Shown: positions 24,541 through 36,679, counted from the stretch's first letter. The stretch is 64,000 nucleotides of DNA from Hemileia vastatrix (GCA_030280995.1 JASXTE010000015.1:22960501-23024500), one strand, 5' to 3'. A program made the numbers and translations. Notes: a model not told the origin generated them from the sequence alone.

Positions 24541-27270
24541 TGTCAAGCTGAGGTCAAGTACAAAGAGGTGAACTAGCTTGAATGGTCAGTTGTCTAGAAG
24601 ATTTTAATGGTCCTATTTGAGTACTGTAGTACAAATCCAATAAGTATTAAAATATAACTCAATATAAGGGTCTCAGTAATTCTAATCTCACTAATTATAT
24701 ATGGCTTACAATCTTTGTAGTTGGCAGAAAAATAGATTTAATAAATTCAGATACTATTAAAATACTTTATTAGTACTATTTATATGTATTGTAATTGTAT
24801 TGTTTATATGTTTAAATTGTAATGATAAAGAATGCAGAAAATACAACCAAAAACTTCCTCCTTTTATACACAATTACTTCCCCAATGACCCCTATAATTT
24901 ACCAGCTCAATACACAGTTAATGACGCCTCATTCTAGCCAATATACATGTTCAGAACCAAAATGAGTGACTAGTAACATAGTTAGAATGATATCACCTGC
25001 CAAAATCCTGTAGTAATAGGGATAATCCATCAAAAATAAAGGATAAGCAAAAAAGAGAGTATATGCATATTATACATTAATATAAAAGGCCAAAAAAGGG
25101 AAAATTAAGACTAATTAATACTTAATAATAAGGGGGATTAACTGTAGAAATTTTTGGGCTAATCATGACATTATACTACATGAAATCCCCATTCAAAAAT
25201 AACCAAAATTGACTGAGAAACCACCAAAAAACCCAAAAAAGGGCGTGAGATGTGGGGTAACTACATGCAGTCCTTGGCAGGTGCTTGCATGGGTAAATAC
25301 TTGACTATTTAGGTGAATTTAAGTGTGGTAGTGAATTAAATCTCCAAGAATGAGTTTATTAATGAAATTAGTGCATATAAAGAGAGTCAATGCATTTATA
25401 ATTAAGCTAGGACACTAAATAAGCACCTGTTGCCTATTTTAGTGTGTTTCCCCACAGTGGGCGTAGAATGTGGGGTAATTATAGTTTGAAAAGCTAACTT
25501 TGCTAAAAATGAAGCTATTCACATGGGAAAAATGCAGGCAGTATGTGACCAGTACACAGAAGCCATTTCTGGCATAAAAAACACCAAATTTGAAAAGTGT
25601 TATTTTTATGCATTTGAGTAGTCAAATAAATAGTCCTAATTAAGAAAAATTGATCTTTCAAAGAGCATTTTTAATATTGTTAAATTTATAGTGCATATAA
25701 TCAGCTTTTAAGTGATTTAAAGTGCATTTCTTGTTTTTTACATAAAACAATGAATATAACAGCTTTAAGTGTACTTAAAAATTATGTAGCCTTATATTCA
25801 AGGTTCTTAAGATTACCCTAACATATTCCAACTTAATATTAAGTACATAGGACTTATAAAATATGGATATATGCATGTATATAAGGTGTTATAATGGCAT
25901 ATTTTGTATATTATCATAATTTTACTTATGTATACTACTTGTGTACTCTAATTTATTGCTCCCATGTATTGTCAGCCAGGCTGTTCCAGGAGCCCAGTAA
26001 ATATACATACAAATTTATTTAAATTAAAAGAGGACATAATAATTGCAACTTATGTATTTACATTAAATTTATATTACATAATATATTATATAAATATTTT
26101 ATTTTATAAGTAAAATAAATTTTATATTAATTTTATTATCATATAAATTAAGTATAAATCAATTTAGTTATCATATTCCATATAAGGGACGCATTTTTAT
26201 GTATTTAATAAATAAATAATTAATTAAATTCTTATAATATAATTACCTCCTTTTAATTATCTTATATTATAATTACATTAATTATTTAGTTTAAATATGT
26301 AACTAAACTTTTCATATAAACTATTATCCATAATTAGTGGCGCTTTATTGACCCTTAATTGTATCAATGAAATATTAAATAAATTAAAACACTTATTCAA
26401 TAAAATAATATTCCAATTCTCAATTTAAATTAGAAATATCATTAAATTAATTATTTGTTTCATTTAAACTAGTTATTTAATTACATAGTTAAAACAATTA
26501 ATTAATTTTTGCTTTACACTGAATTAGATTTGATAACATACTTTGTTTCATCAAAACATTTTATTTGTTTCACTTAAAAAGCCTGAGAACACATTGTAAT
26601 ACCTGTTTTGTATTATTTTTTATCATAGCTCTTATGTCACAGGGTTGTTTAGTTACTCTTTATATTAGTTAACTGATTTGGGGATTTATGGTGGGAAAAT
26701 TATTTTCTTAATTGGGAATTAATTATTTGTTTCATATTTTTCTCTCAATTACTGTGTTACAATTCTTTTCTTTTATCTTCTTGTTTTATCTTATTACTAT
26801 TTTGTATATACTCATTTGTAGTGCTTCAGAGGTCCCATTGCCTATAAAAAGGCCTTTGGTAAACCCCTTTTTTTTAGCATCACTTACTTACTCATCATAA
26901 TTTAAAAATTACATTATATTTTGTTATTTTCTTGTGGCGCTTCAGACCCTTCAAATACTAAATAAAATTATAAGGTTGTTTTAAGATTATTTAATAATTA
27001 CTTTGTTGATAATTGAGCAGAGAGAAATATTTAAAGTACTTACAAATATAAACAGTCCAATCCTCATCACTTTTTTTTGTCTATCCAATTTGTCTCTTCA
27101 TTGCCCCATCACCCTTTCCTTCCTTAATCTTTTTCTTTTCTCCTTTTCTTCTTTTCCCTCTACCCTCTTCTTTCCTTCCTTCTAGACAAACCGGCCGACA
27201 TGTATAGTCCATTTGTTTAAGATAACTTATAAGTACTTTTTACTCAGTCCTGGGAATATTCAGGCTGACA
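24541..27270 (-). repeat. 5' LTR of A2, split by a solo LTR
   Basis: Starts TGTCAAGCTGAGGTC at 24541 and ends CAGGCTGACA at 27270. After removing 25970-27200 and one TGTAT copy the length is about 1494 bp, matching the 3' LTR. Confidence 0.9.
25970..27200 (+). repeat. Solo LTR, family B, nested in the A2 5' LTR
   Basis: From TGTCAGCCAGG to CCGGCCGACA, 1231 bp, flanked by TGTAT on both sides (25965-25969, 27201-27205). The host LTR sequence CCCATGTATAGTCCAT is restored when it is removed (compare 18640-18665). It carries a TATAAAAA box at about 26843-26850. Somewhat longer and more diverged than the other family B LTRs. Confidence 0.93.
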
Positions 27271-27275
27271 GAAGT

Positions 27276-28403
27276 TGTCGGTCAGTCGTCTAGAAGAAGG
27301 TAAGAAAAAGAGGAGAAAAGGAGGAGGACAAGGGAAAAAATAAAAGAAATAAACTGTAATAGATTACTTAATTTATTTAAAAGAAAAACAACGGTGAGTA
27401 ACTTGAGAGATGACAAAGATTTAGGCTTTATTAATAATAATATTATTTAAGGTAAGGGTTCTGCACGGCAAACACTTTTAATTACTAACAGACTTAAAGC
27501 AACCTTTAAATTGTTATATAGAATTTTAATTAGAATTGTATTACTAATAAAAAGAATATAAACGCAATATAAAATTGTATTTAATTTGTTGAGTGTATAA
27601 TAAGTGATGAGGCTACAGGGGATTATCCAAGGCCCTTTTATAGGCAATGGGTCCTCTGAAGCGCCACTATATTTGTATATACAATAATTAGAATAGAATA
27701 AAACAAGTATATCAAAGAGTAAATGAAACATAACAATGTAGAGAAAAATATGAAACAAATAATTAAAATCCCAATTAAGAATCCAATTTTCCCGCCATTA
27801 ATTCCCAAATCAGTAAGTAAAAATAGTGAATAACTAAACAAGATTGGAACATAGGAACTATGAGAAAAATAATTCCAAACAGATGGTACAGTCTGATTTA
27901 AGGATATTTTAAGTGAAACAAAAAATACTTTGACGCAACAAAACATGTAATTAATCTCAATTTAGTATAAATTAATTAATTGGGTTTTCCTGACACAATT
28001 AAGGGTCAAAAGAAGCGTCATTAATTATTGTTTAGTATTATATGAAAGGTGTTATTTAATATATAAATTCAAATAATTAATTTAAATATATTATAAGTCA
28101 ATTTTACACTTATAATTATAATATATGTTTTTCAATTAATTAAATATAAATTTATAATTATTAAATACATAAAAATGCGCCATTATTTGTAGAATATATT
28201 ATATTATGCTCAATTTAAATGTATATAAAAGTTTATATAACCAATAAAATTAATATAACACTTGTATATAATAAAATACTTATATAATTTTATTATGCAA
28301 TAAAATATTAATTTATATTCTTTAAATACAATTCTTACCCACTCTTTCAGGTCTTATAAGATAACATGTCATTTACTGGACTCCTGGAATAGCCTGGCTG
28401 ACA
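27276..28403 (-). repeat. 3' LTR of B
   Basis: 1128 bp, from TGTCGGTCAGTCG to GCCTGGCTGACA on the plus strand. The adjoining CTCCCTCACTCT at 28404 is, in element direction, a purine-rich polypurine tract. Confidence 0.95.
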
Positions 28404-28437
28404 CTCCCTCACTCTAAAAAAAACAATAAAAAAAATG

Positions 28438-31400
28438 CTAAGATTTTTTCTTTTTGTACTTTTTCAACAGAGTAGGGAGATTTGAAATCTCCTTGCCTGG
28501 TATCCATGCATCATGTTCAGATGATTTGTTCTTATATCTCAACAAATATTCAGTACCTCTTTCAGAAGTGATAATTCTATCATTGAGAATTTTATCAATT
28601 TCTGCTGTTTCTGTGACTTCCTGAGGGTTCTTCTTAGGTCTTCCTCTTCTTTTTGGAAATAAGTCACTGTTGGAAGTATAAGGCTTAAGCAAAGAAATGG
28701 GAAAGAGAGGATGTTTCCTATCATATGGAGAATACAATACAACTTCTACTGCATTATAACCAATCATTCTTTTAACAACAAATGGTCCTACAAAATGATC
28801 TTTTAATTTGTGGTTACCTTGTAAATTGAAATGGACAGTAGAGATCAACACTTCATCACCCTTGTTAAATGTGTATTCTTTATGGGATTTATCCCATCTT
28901 TTCTTTTCATATTCAAATGCTTTATCAATACAACTCTGAGCATGTTTTCTGCATAGCTGTTGCATTTGCATAAAAGATTTTACACCAGGGTGTAGTTACA
29001 ACTTAGGTAATTTATTATTGAGAATCTGAGCAGGAGTGTTTGGGACATAACCTAACCAAAGCTCAAAAGGCTTTTTCTCAGTGACAGAATGAACAGTGCT
29101 ATTATATGCAAATTCAAGACCAGGCAAAAGAGTGACCCAATCATGAGTAAATCTGTCATTGTCTTTATATTCTAAACCAAAGGCACAATACCTTCTAATC
29201 ATATCTTCCAGAGTTTGAATCATTATTTCAGCTAGACCATCAGTCTGAGGATGGTGAGCTGTAGACAATTTTAACTCACAGCCACAATTATCCATCAAAG
29301 AGGTCCAAAACTCAGAAGTGAATTTTGGATCCCTATCAGAGATAATGGCTTTTGGAAAACCAATAATATTAAACATGTAAGACCACCATAAGAAAGCTAA
29401 TTCTTTGGTGGATACATCTTTGTGGGTTGGAATAAATTTGCACATTTTTGTGAATCTATCTACTATTACCCAACAAGAGTTAAAGCTGTCTTTACCTGCA
29501 ACAGGAAGACCAGTGACAAAATCCATATTAATGATTTGCCAGGGAGCACTAGGTGCTTCAATATGTTGTAATAACCCTGCTCTCTTACCTGTTAACCTTT
29601 TAGATTTTTGGCAGGAATCACAAGATTCAACATATAATTTTGTGTCTTCAGACATATTAGCCCACCATGCAGTGTTTTTGATTCTAATCAATGTTTTTTC
29701 AAGATCAAAATGACCAGCTAATATGTCATCATGACAAAGTTTGAGTATAGTTTCTTTCATTGAAGGAGGAATAACAATTACATTGGTAAGCTTTCTTCTA
29801 TAATATATATAACCATCTTCAATAGAGAACTTTCCTTTATTTAAAGCATTTTGGTACTTTTCAGGAAGAGTTTTTATTAATGCTTGAATTGAAGCATTCT
29901 TAGGATCATTTAAGATAGTAACCAATTTATTTAAATCAGAATCTTTATCATATGAATCCAGTATTAACTGTAATAACTCCTCTTCCATATCAACTATAAA
30001 TATACCATGGATATGAACAGTATCATCTTCAGGTACATAAGCAGGATTTGAGTCATTATTTGGCAGAGGCAATCTGGAGAGCATATCAACATTAGAGTGA
30101 ACATTTCCAGCTCTATGGATAATTGTAATCCTTCCTCTGTATTCTTGAACAGCAAGTTGCCACCTGAACATATGTCTGTTAGGTGTCTTTAGGTTTAAGA
30201 GAGATTTCACAGCACTACAGTCAGTTACCAACTCAAATTTTTGGTCATCCAAATAGTAATGAAGTTTCTCAAGAGCCCAAACAACTGCTAAGCACTCCAA
30301 TTGAGTGGCACCATATTTCAATTCACTATTTCTTAAGGTTCTTGAAATATAACAAATTACAACCTCTGAGGATTTATCATTAATAATTTGTTTTTGGTGA
30401 AGGGCAGCACCCAGACCAATAAAGCTAGCATCTGTATAAAGGACAAATGGCTTGTTAAAATCTGGAAGAGCCAATATAGGGGCTGTCATTAAGCAACTTT
30501 TTAATGTATTAAAAGCTTTTTGACAGTCATTATTCCAGAGAAAAGCAACATCTTTTCTGGTCAGTTTTGTAAGAGGCAAGGCTATGACCTGATAATTTTT
30601 AATATATTGTCTATAATAGCCAAACATACCCAAAAAACTTTGGATTTCTCTTACAGAAGTTGGTGCTTTTACATTTTGAATGGCAGCAACTTTATTATGG
30701 TCTACACAAATTTGTAAGCCTGACACAACATGGCCAAGGACTTTCAAAGATTGAAAACCAAATTTACACTTTTTTCAAGATAAGGTCATATTGATTTCAT
30801 CCATTTTTTGGAAAACTCTATTCAAGTGAATCATATGTTCATCAAAAGTTTTAGAAAAAACAATAATATCATCAATATAAACCATGAGCCAACCTTCAAT
30901 AATTTCTTGATGGAAAGTGTTATCCATGACTTTCTGGAAAACTGAAGGAGCATTTTTAGGGCCAAATGGCATCCTAACATACTTATATATTCCCATATGA
31001 GTAGCAATAAGCAAAAAAGTTTGAGAATTTTTCTCAACTGGAACTTGATGATAACCTTTATTACCATCCAGACAACTAATAAATTTTGCACCTTGCAAGG
31101 TAGCATGTATTGAATTAATTCTGGGTAAAGGATAAATATCATCAACAGTATAAGTATTTAAAGCTCTGCAATCTCCACATAATCTAGCTTTATCTTTTTC
31201 ATAAGAAATCTAGACTGGGGAGATGACACAATATTTGGGGGTGACATCCACTTTCTCAATGATATTCATTTTCAATAATGTTTCAATATTATCTTCAATA
31301 TCTTTTCTTTTTGATGGAGAAGCAGGATATGGTTTTTTCTTAAGGGTAGGAGGAATATCACTCAAATTACAGGATAAGGTAATTTTCATCTCTTCCTGAA

Positions 31401-34400
31401 CAATTCCCAAGACATGTGAACCATGAGCAAAAGCCATAGGGAAAGAGGTAATAGAGGCAACAATAGAATCCTTTTGTTCACTAGTCAACTGATCACCAAA
31501 AGAAGCGGTATTTATTTCATGTAATAATTCATCCATTTCAGTTGTTGTTCTACCTTTACACTGGATCAGTGAGTTACAAGATTTAAACAAATGCCCAGAA
31601 GTTCTAGGAGAGGAAATTTTGAATTTCCTTTTCCCATTCATTCCTAAGGTAAAGCAATTATTTGCTGGGTCCAGTTTCACACCAAACATGGTTAAAATAT
31701 CATTTCCCATAATAAACCAATTGCTTAAATTATCATTTTTCATGACAACAAACTCACAAATATCTCTGACAAAACCACCATTATATTTTAAGAATACAGA
31801 GGTTTTGTATTTGCCAATAGTAAATAAGGTAGAACCATACCCTCTCCATTTTTCAGAAGTTATAGGTAATAATTTACTCAAATATTCCTTATCCACTGAA
31901 GCCAAAGCTTTTTCAGACACTACGCTTCCTCCTGCACCAGAATCAAGAACTACATCAACATTTTTACCATTAATGATAACAGGTGCCTTTAAAGGGGATA
32001 TAGGAATAGAATTGTTAGTAATATCTTTAATTATCTCAGCATTTTCTACTGAAGATAAATTCAATACACAATCTTCAGATATATTATTTAAATAATGGAC
32101 ATCATGTTCCAACATTAAAACATCTTTAACAGATTCATTGTCATAGGAGATATTACTTTCACAGTCACTGGAATAATTATTGACATCAAGTTCAACTTCA
32201 TCAGTGTCTTCATTTTGTTCAACAAGATGAATTTTCTTGTCACAAACATGACCCTTCTGCCACAGTTTGTTACACTTATAACAAGTATTTGTTGCATATT
32301 TTTTAGGTGCAATTGGGGCAGAGGGTTTACCAGATTTTTCTGGGAGTTTTGTAGAAGGTTTATTCTGATCATTATAAGATTTACCAAGGTAATTCTTTGG
32401 TTCATATCTATGGTTGAGCAGTACCTCATTACAGATATTAATGAAAGAAGAATTTTCCCTTACATGTTCAGTTCTAGCCACAATCAAATCCATAAGAGAA
32501 TTTGGTAATTTATACAAGATTTTATCTCTCCAAATATCATAATCCATCTTTGGATCAATTGCTCTAAGGATTTTAGTTATTTTCATCAGAAAAACAATGG
32601 GCTTTTCAACAGAGGAGGATACATATCTAGTATTCTCATACAGTCTCTGCTGAGCTAACCTGAATTTTGAACCACCAAACTGATTCTCAATCAAGGATTT
32701 CCAATCATTCCATGTATAATGATTGTTGTCTAAAAGAACAGATTCATACCACATCAAGGCTACATTGGAAAATAAAGAAATTAGCTTAGAAACAATTTCC
32801 TCATCAGGTAGTTTATAAGATCTCTTTAAATTATCAATTCTTTGGATAAAGTGTTGCCAATCAGAGGAAGAATCACCATCAAAGGTAGGATATTGTTCTA
32901 ACTTAGGCCAATTTTTCTGACTACTGGGATGGTCCACTTTTTGGTTTGAATTATTCATTATTAATAATTCCTGAAGTTTAGCCAGGTGTTTAGAAATTTC
33001 ATTATTTACAGAAACAGCTGGTGCATGACCATCACAAGATTTTTTGCTAGTAGCAAAAGATTTTACAGACTCATTGTCAGTTTGTTTAATGGTTGAAATA
33101 TGAGGAAGAAAGGATGAACTTTGCTCAGGTTTTTTCCCTTTATTTTTATGCAGCTTATTGACAGAAATCTCATTTAATTCATTATTGATGGTTAAGGTTG
33201 AGAACTTTTCATGCAGGCCAGACACATAGTTTCTTATTCTTGGAATTTCAGACATCTGGTCATTTACTTTTGCAAGAGATACAACATTTCTGTCCTCAGA
33301 AACTGAGTGTTTGGTACTTAGTGCATGGAAATCATATTTTAGCTTTTTAAACTCATTTTGCAGAGATTTTATTTCATTTTTGAATGAATAATTTTCCTCA
33401 ATAATGGGTTTCAATTCACTCAAGGTCTTATGTAGACTGATATTTCTATCTGAGATAGCTCTATGGTCACTTCTTATTTGTTTTTGTTGACTAAGAACAA
33501 TATTCAAGGTTTCTTTGATTTTTAAATAAGCTGTATCTTGTACAGAAGAACTCACTTTACATTGCAAGTGTAAATTATTTAATCTATCATTTTCATGGAT
33601 TAACACATCTCTCACATGTTTGTCTTTCACAATATTAAAATCAAGGGTATCTTTCAATATTTCATCAGAAGTTCTTTCAATTAAGGTATAGATTTCAGGG
33701 GGAACAGAATCATTTTTAATTGCCAGAGAAGGATTAATTAAAGATGTAGATGTTAAATGTAAAGGTTCATCAAATGAAAATTTGCTAATTACATCAATAG
33801 GGCTACTAGTTACAGGAAGCTGTCTTTTAACAGGTTTAACTGTTCTTTCACCATGTTCAATAACATTAACTGCAGAAGAAGATTTATTAGAAAACATACA
33901 CAAGTGACTATCAACCAAATTACTTACCATGGCAGAGGAGGAAACTTCCCCTGGGACTGGGTTTGGGATTGTGCTTGGGCCTTCTTTCTCCTGCCTTGTT
34001 GGTAGGGATGAGGAGGTGGATGAAAATTGGGTGTTCTGGATGGGCCAGGCTGATGATGAGGAGGGTGTTGCACATTCTGTTGGTAGTGACTCATTAGATA
34101 ATCCCATTTCCATTGCTCTACTTCCATAGTATTTGGATTTTGGATGGTTGAGCTGGGTGGCTGTGAAGGTTGAGCCTGAAACTGAGGCTGATTGGGAGGC
34201 AACTGAGGAGGGGCCTGGGCCTGAATCTGGTTCCTGAGTTCTTGAACCTGATCCCACAAGGTGTCTACCTTTGCTTTGTACGTCATATTTTCTCTCTTCA
34301 ACTCTTTTATATGACTGGACAGGTTGCTGATTTGTTGTGGCAGAGGAAGCTTTTTTATTTTGAATCCTTTTGGAAGACCTTCTTGAGGTACTAGAGGCTT

Positions 34401-34605
34401 TACTTCCTTCTGTGGTACTGGGGGAAGGGGGTTTGGTTTGGTTACATTTCCTGTCATTTCCACATCCTGCAGTATGTGAATTCTTTGTTTTAGCATAAGA
34501 TTTTTTATGTCCAACTTTAGAAGAACTTACAGTGTCAGCATCATAGTCAATTTCAATTTCATCCACTTGCATGTTATCCATTTTGTCAGCCAAATTGTTG
34601 GACAT
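28438..34605 (-). pseudogene. Gag-Pol polyprotein of B, single frame with three nonsense codons
   Basis: One uninterrupted reading frame of 2056 codons apart from TAG (31210-31212), TGA (30775-30777) and TAA (28996-28998). Domains by approximate codon: Ser-rich low complexity 1-290, coiled coil 330-480, capsid 560-730 (FDGDSSSDWQHFI, LMWYE), zinc knuckle CYKCNKLWQKGHVC near 775, protease VVLDSGAGG near 888, RT with YIDD near 1243, RNase H with TDAS near 1390, integrase finger and DDE core (MDFVTG, SDRDPKF; AEIMIQ in place of AERMIQ), and a chromodomain (YLLRYKNK, WIPGKEI). Two stops fall in RT where A1 has Leu; the third lies after the integrase core. No frameshift is seen, so gag and pol are fused in this family, as in many chromoviruses. 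Confidence 0.93.
33924..34496 (-). CDS. Alternative-frame coiled-coil ORF overlapping gag (B copy)
   Basis: 190 codons from an in-frame ATG at 34496 (the open frame extends to 34514 without a further ATG), wholly inside the gag frame. Features: KIKKLPLPQQISNLSSHIKELK coiled coil (in two blocks), a Gln/Pro-rich linker, WKWDYLMSHYQQN, PSR, a basic GRRKK patch and a terminal LPW. In this segment the gag frame encodes only Ser/Pro-rich low complexity, whereas the alternative frame keeps a patterned protein that matches B2 with conservative substitutions. The ORF ends at CCATGGTAAGT, so the stop lies within a 5'-splice-site consensus. Confidence 0.5.
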   Translation of the reverse strand: MLKQRIHILQDVEMTGNVTKPNPLPPVPQKEVKPLVPQEGLPKGFKIKKLPLPQQISNLSSHIKELKRENMTYKAKVDTLWDQVQELRNQIQAQAPPQLPPNQPQFQAQPSQPPSSTIQNPNTMEVEQWKWDYLMSHYQQNVQHPPHHQPGPSRTPNFHPPPHPYQQGRRKKAQAQSQTQSQGKFPPLPW

Positions 34606-35280
34606 ACTAGTGGGAAGATTTTAATTTACTTCTTATTTTTTTAAAAAAAATAATAAAAGTTAGTTAATAATTGCTCCAAATAATAAAAAAAATTTTATTA
34701 ATTAAATTATAGAAAAAAAAAATTTCAATATAAAGTAATAATTATAAAAAATTAATTTTTAAAAAAATGGATTGCAAGGTTAAATTGGGAATAAACAATC
34801 AAGTTAATTCAACCAATTAATTACCAATATTAAATATGGAAATATATTTGGGACTAAGCACAAAGTACTTTCAAGTCAGCCAAAATTAACAATAATTAAT
34901 AATATAAAAAAAATTAAATTAATAATTCAATTTGTATTAATAAATAATGTCAATTCTTCTAGGACTAAGAGGATTTAACACTCTCTAATGGTCAACTAGG
35001 AAAAAAATTTTTAATAATTGAACAGTTACACTCAGTGAATCAGCAATTAAGCCACAATCACTGTTATTGCAGTAAAAATATAGTAATATGAGTGAGAGGT
35101 GCAAAGGTGAACTTACTATAGTGATCAAAAAATCACTTCAAAATAATATAAGAATTAATATAATATAAACTTAAGAAATCAAACCCAAGTTCGAAACACA
35201 GTCGCGGCAAAAGTTTTGTTTTTTGCTAGGTGGTCCGTGCGTTTGTCGTTCGTCGCCAGGCTCGATTGTTGTCGTTGTTT
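34606..35280 (-). other. B 5' leader
   Basis: Untranslated leader. The block 35030-35130 is almost identical to 6383-6487 of B2, although the surrounding leader has diverged. In element direction it reads CACTATAGTAAGTTCACC, containing a GTAAGT donor. GGACTAAG and GTCAACTAGG motifs recur near 34850 and 34970. Confidence 0.65.
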
Positions 35281-35293
35281 GGAAAGGTCCCCA
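35281..35293 (-). other. Candidate primer binding site of B
   Basis: Two bases inside the 5' LTR, in element direction, lies TGGGGACCTTTCC. B2 has TGGGAGCCTTTCC at the matching place. Starting with TGG (complement of a tRNA CCA end) and its position suit a primer binding site; the tRNA is not identified. Confidence 0.45.
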
Positions 35294-35295
35294 GT

Positions 35296-36423
35296 TGTTG
35301 GTCAGTCGTCTAGAAGAAGGTAAGGAAAAGAGGAGAAAAGGAGGAGGATAAGGGAAAAAATAAAAGAAATAAACTGTAATAGATTACTTAATTTATTTAA
35401 AAGAAAAACAACGGTGAGTAACTTGAGAGATGACAAAGATTTAGGCTTTATTAATAATAATATTATTTAAGGTAAGGGTTCTGCGCGGCAAACACTTTTA
35501 ATTACTATCAGACTTAAAGCAACCTTTAAATTTTTATATAGAATTTTAATTAGAATTGTATTACTAATAAAAAGAATATAAACGCAATATAAAATTGTAT
35601 TTAATTTGTTGAGTGTATAATAAGTGATGAGGCTACAGGGGATTATCCAAGGCCCTTTTATAGGCAATGGGTCCTCTGAAGCGCCACTATATTTGTAAAT
35701 AAAATAATTAGAATAGAATAAAACAAGTATATCAAAGAGTAAATGAAACATAACAATGTAGAGAAAAATATGAAACAAATAATTAAAATCCCAATTAAGA
35801 ATCAAATTTTCCCGCCATTAATTCCCAAATCAGTAAGTAAAAATAGTGAATAACTAAACAAGATTGGAACATAGGAACTATGAGAAAAATAATTCCAAAC
35901 AGATGGTACAGTCTGATTTAAGGATATTTTAAGTGAAACAAAAAATACTTTGACGCAACAAAACATGTAATTAATCTCAATTTAGTATAAATTAATTAAT
36001 TGGTTTTTCCTGACACAATTAAGGGTCAAAAGAAGCGTCATTAATTATTGTTTAGTATTATATGAAAGGTGTTATTTAAAATATAAATTTAAATAATTAA
36101 TTTTAATATATTATAAGTCAATTTTACACTTATAATTATAATATATGTTTTTCAATTAATTAAATATAAATTTATAATTATTAAATACATAAAAATGCGC
36201 CATTATTTGTAGAATATATTATATTATGTTCAATTTAACTGTATATAAAAATTTATATAACCAATAAAATTAATATAACACTTGTATATAATAAAATACT
36301 TATATAATTTTATTATGCAATAAAATATTAATTTATATTCATTAAATACAATTCTTACCCACTCTTTAAGGTCTTATAAGATAACATATCATTTACTGGA
36401 CTCCTGGAATAGCCTGGCTGACA
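35296..36423 (-). repeat. 5' LTR of B
   Basis: 1128 bp, from TGTTGGTCAGTCG to GCCTGGCTGACA on the plus strand, the same length as the 3' LTR. Confidence 0.95.
35655..35662 (-). promoter_or_regulatory. TATA box of B 5' LTR
   Basis: TATAAAAG in element direction within the conserved context CATTGCCTATAAAAGGGCC. The same box occurs at 37441-37448 and 39582-39589 in solo LTRs. Confidence 0.6.
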
Positions 36424-36679
36424 GAAGTCCACCAGCCATATACACCAATGTTTGACACCCCCTAATGTTTAGTGTGTAGTCATTTCAGAAGAATTACAGG
36501 AGAGCTAGAGCTGAATTAAATCAAGGATGGGGATTGTTACCAGCTGTCAGGTGCCTATTATATATTTTTGTCAATTGTTTTAGTCACATGAAAGATTAGT
36601 GTTATTTTTAAAATATTTCAACAAAATTGTCAATCCATGTAAGAAAATAATATCTATTTCACTCAAATGTATACATTAT
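36424..36679. other. Spacer with an orphan Harbinger-type terminus
   Basis: No gene. At about 36451-36463 it reads TTTGACACCCCCT followed by AAT, the right-end signature of the AGGGGGTGTCA family, with no left partner recognised. Confidence 0.4.

Larger units (their letters stand above)
17231..27270 (-). mobile_element. Ty3/gypsy chromovirus A2, decayed, with two nested insertions
   Basis: Reverse-strand element: 5' LTR at the right (24541-27270), leader, gag/pol remnants, 3' LTR at the left (17231-18722). Its sequence follows A1 throughout. Nested are a MITE in the integrase (19680-19928) and a solo LTR of family B in the 5' LTR (25970-27200). Flanking bases ATGGC on the left and GAAGT on the right do not match, so no target duplication survives. 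Confidence 0.9.
27276..36423 (-). mobile_element. Complete Ty3/gypsy chromovirus B
   Basis: 9148 bp with two 1128-bp LTRs differing at only a few positions by eye, and a perfect 5-bp duplication GAAGT (27271-27275, 36424-36428). It is structurally complete and recent, but its polyprotein has three stop codons. It is inserted directly against the end of the A2 5' LTR. Confidence 0.96.

Noticed and set aside
27447..27946. Membrane-protein-like open frames in LTR sequence (also 35467-35805, 37122-37549, 39448-39681)
   Set aside because: The same hydrophobic frames recur only in family B LTR copies and reflect AT-rich sequence; they cross the TATA box and show no start context.
29405..30717. Plus-strand open frames opposite the element B polyprotein
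   Set aside because: Antisense shadows of conserved integrase, RNase H and RT.
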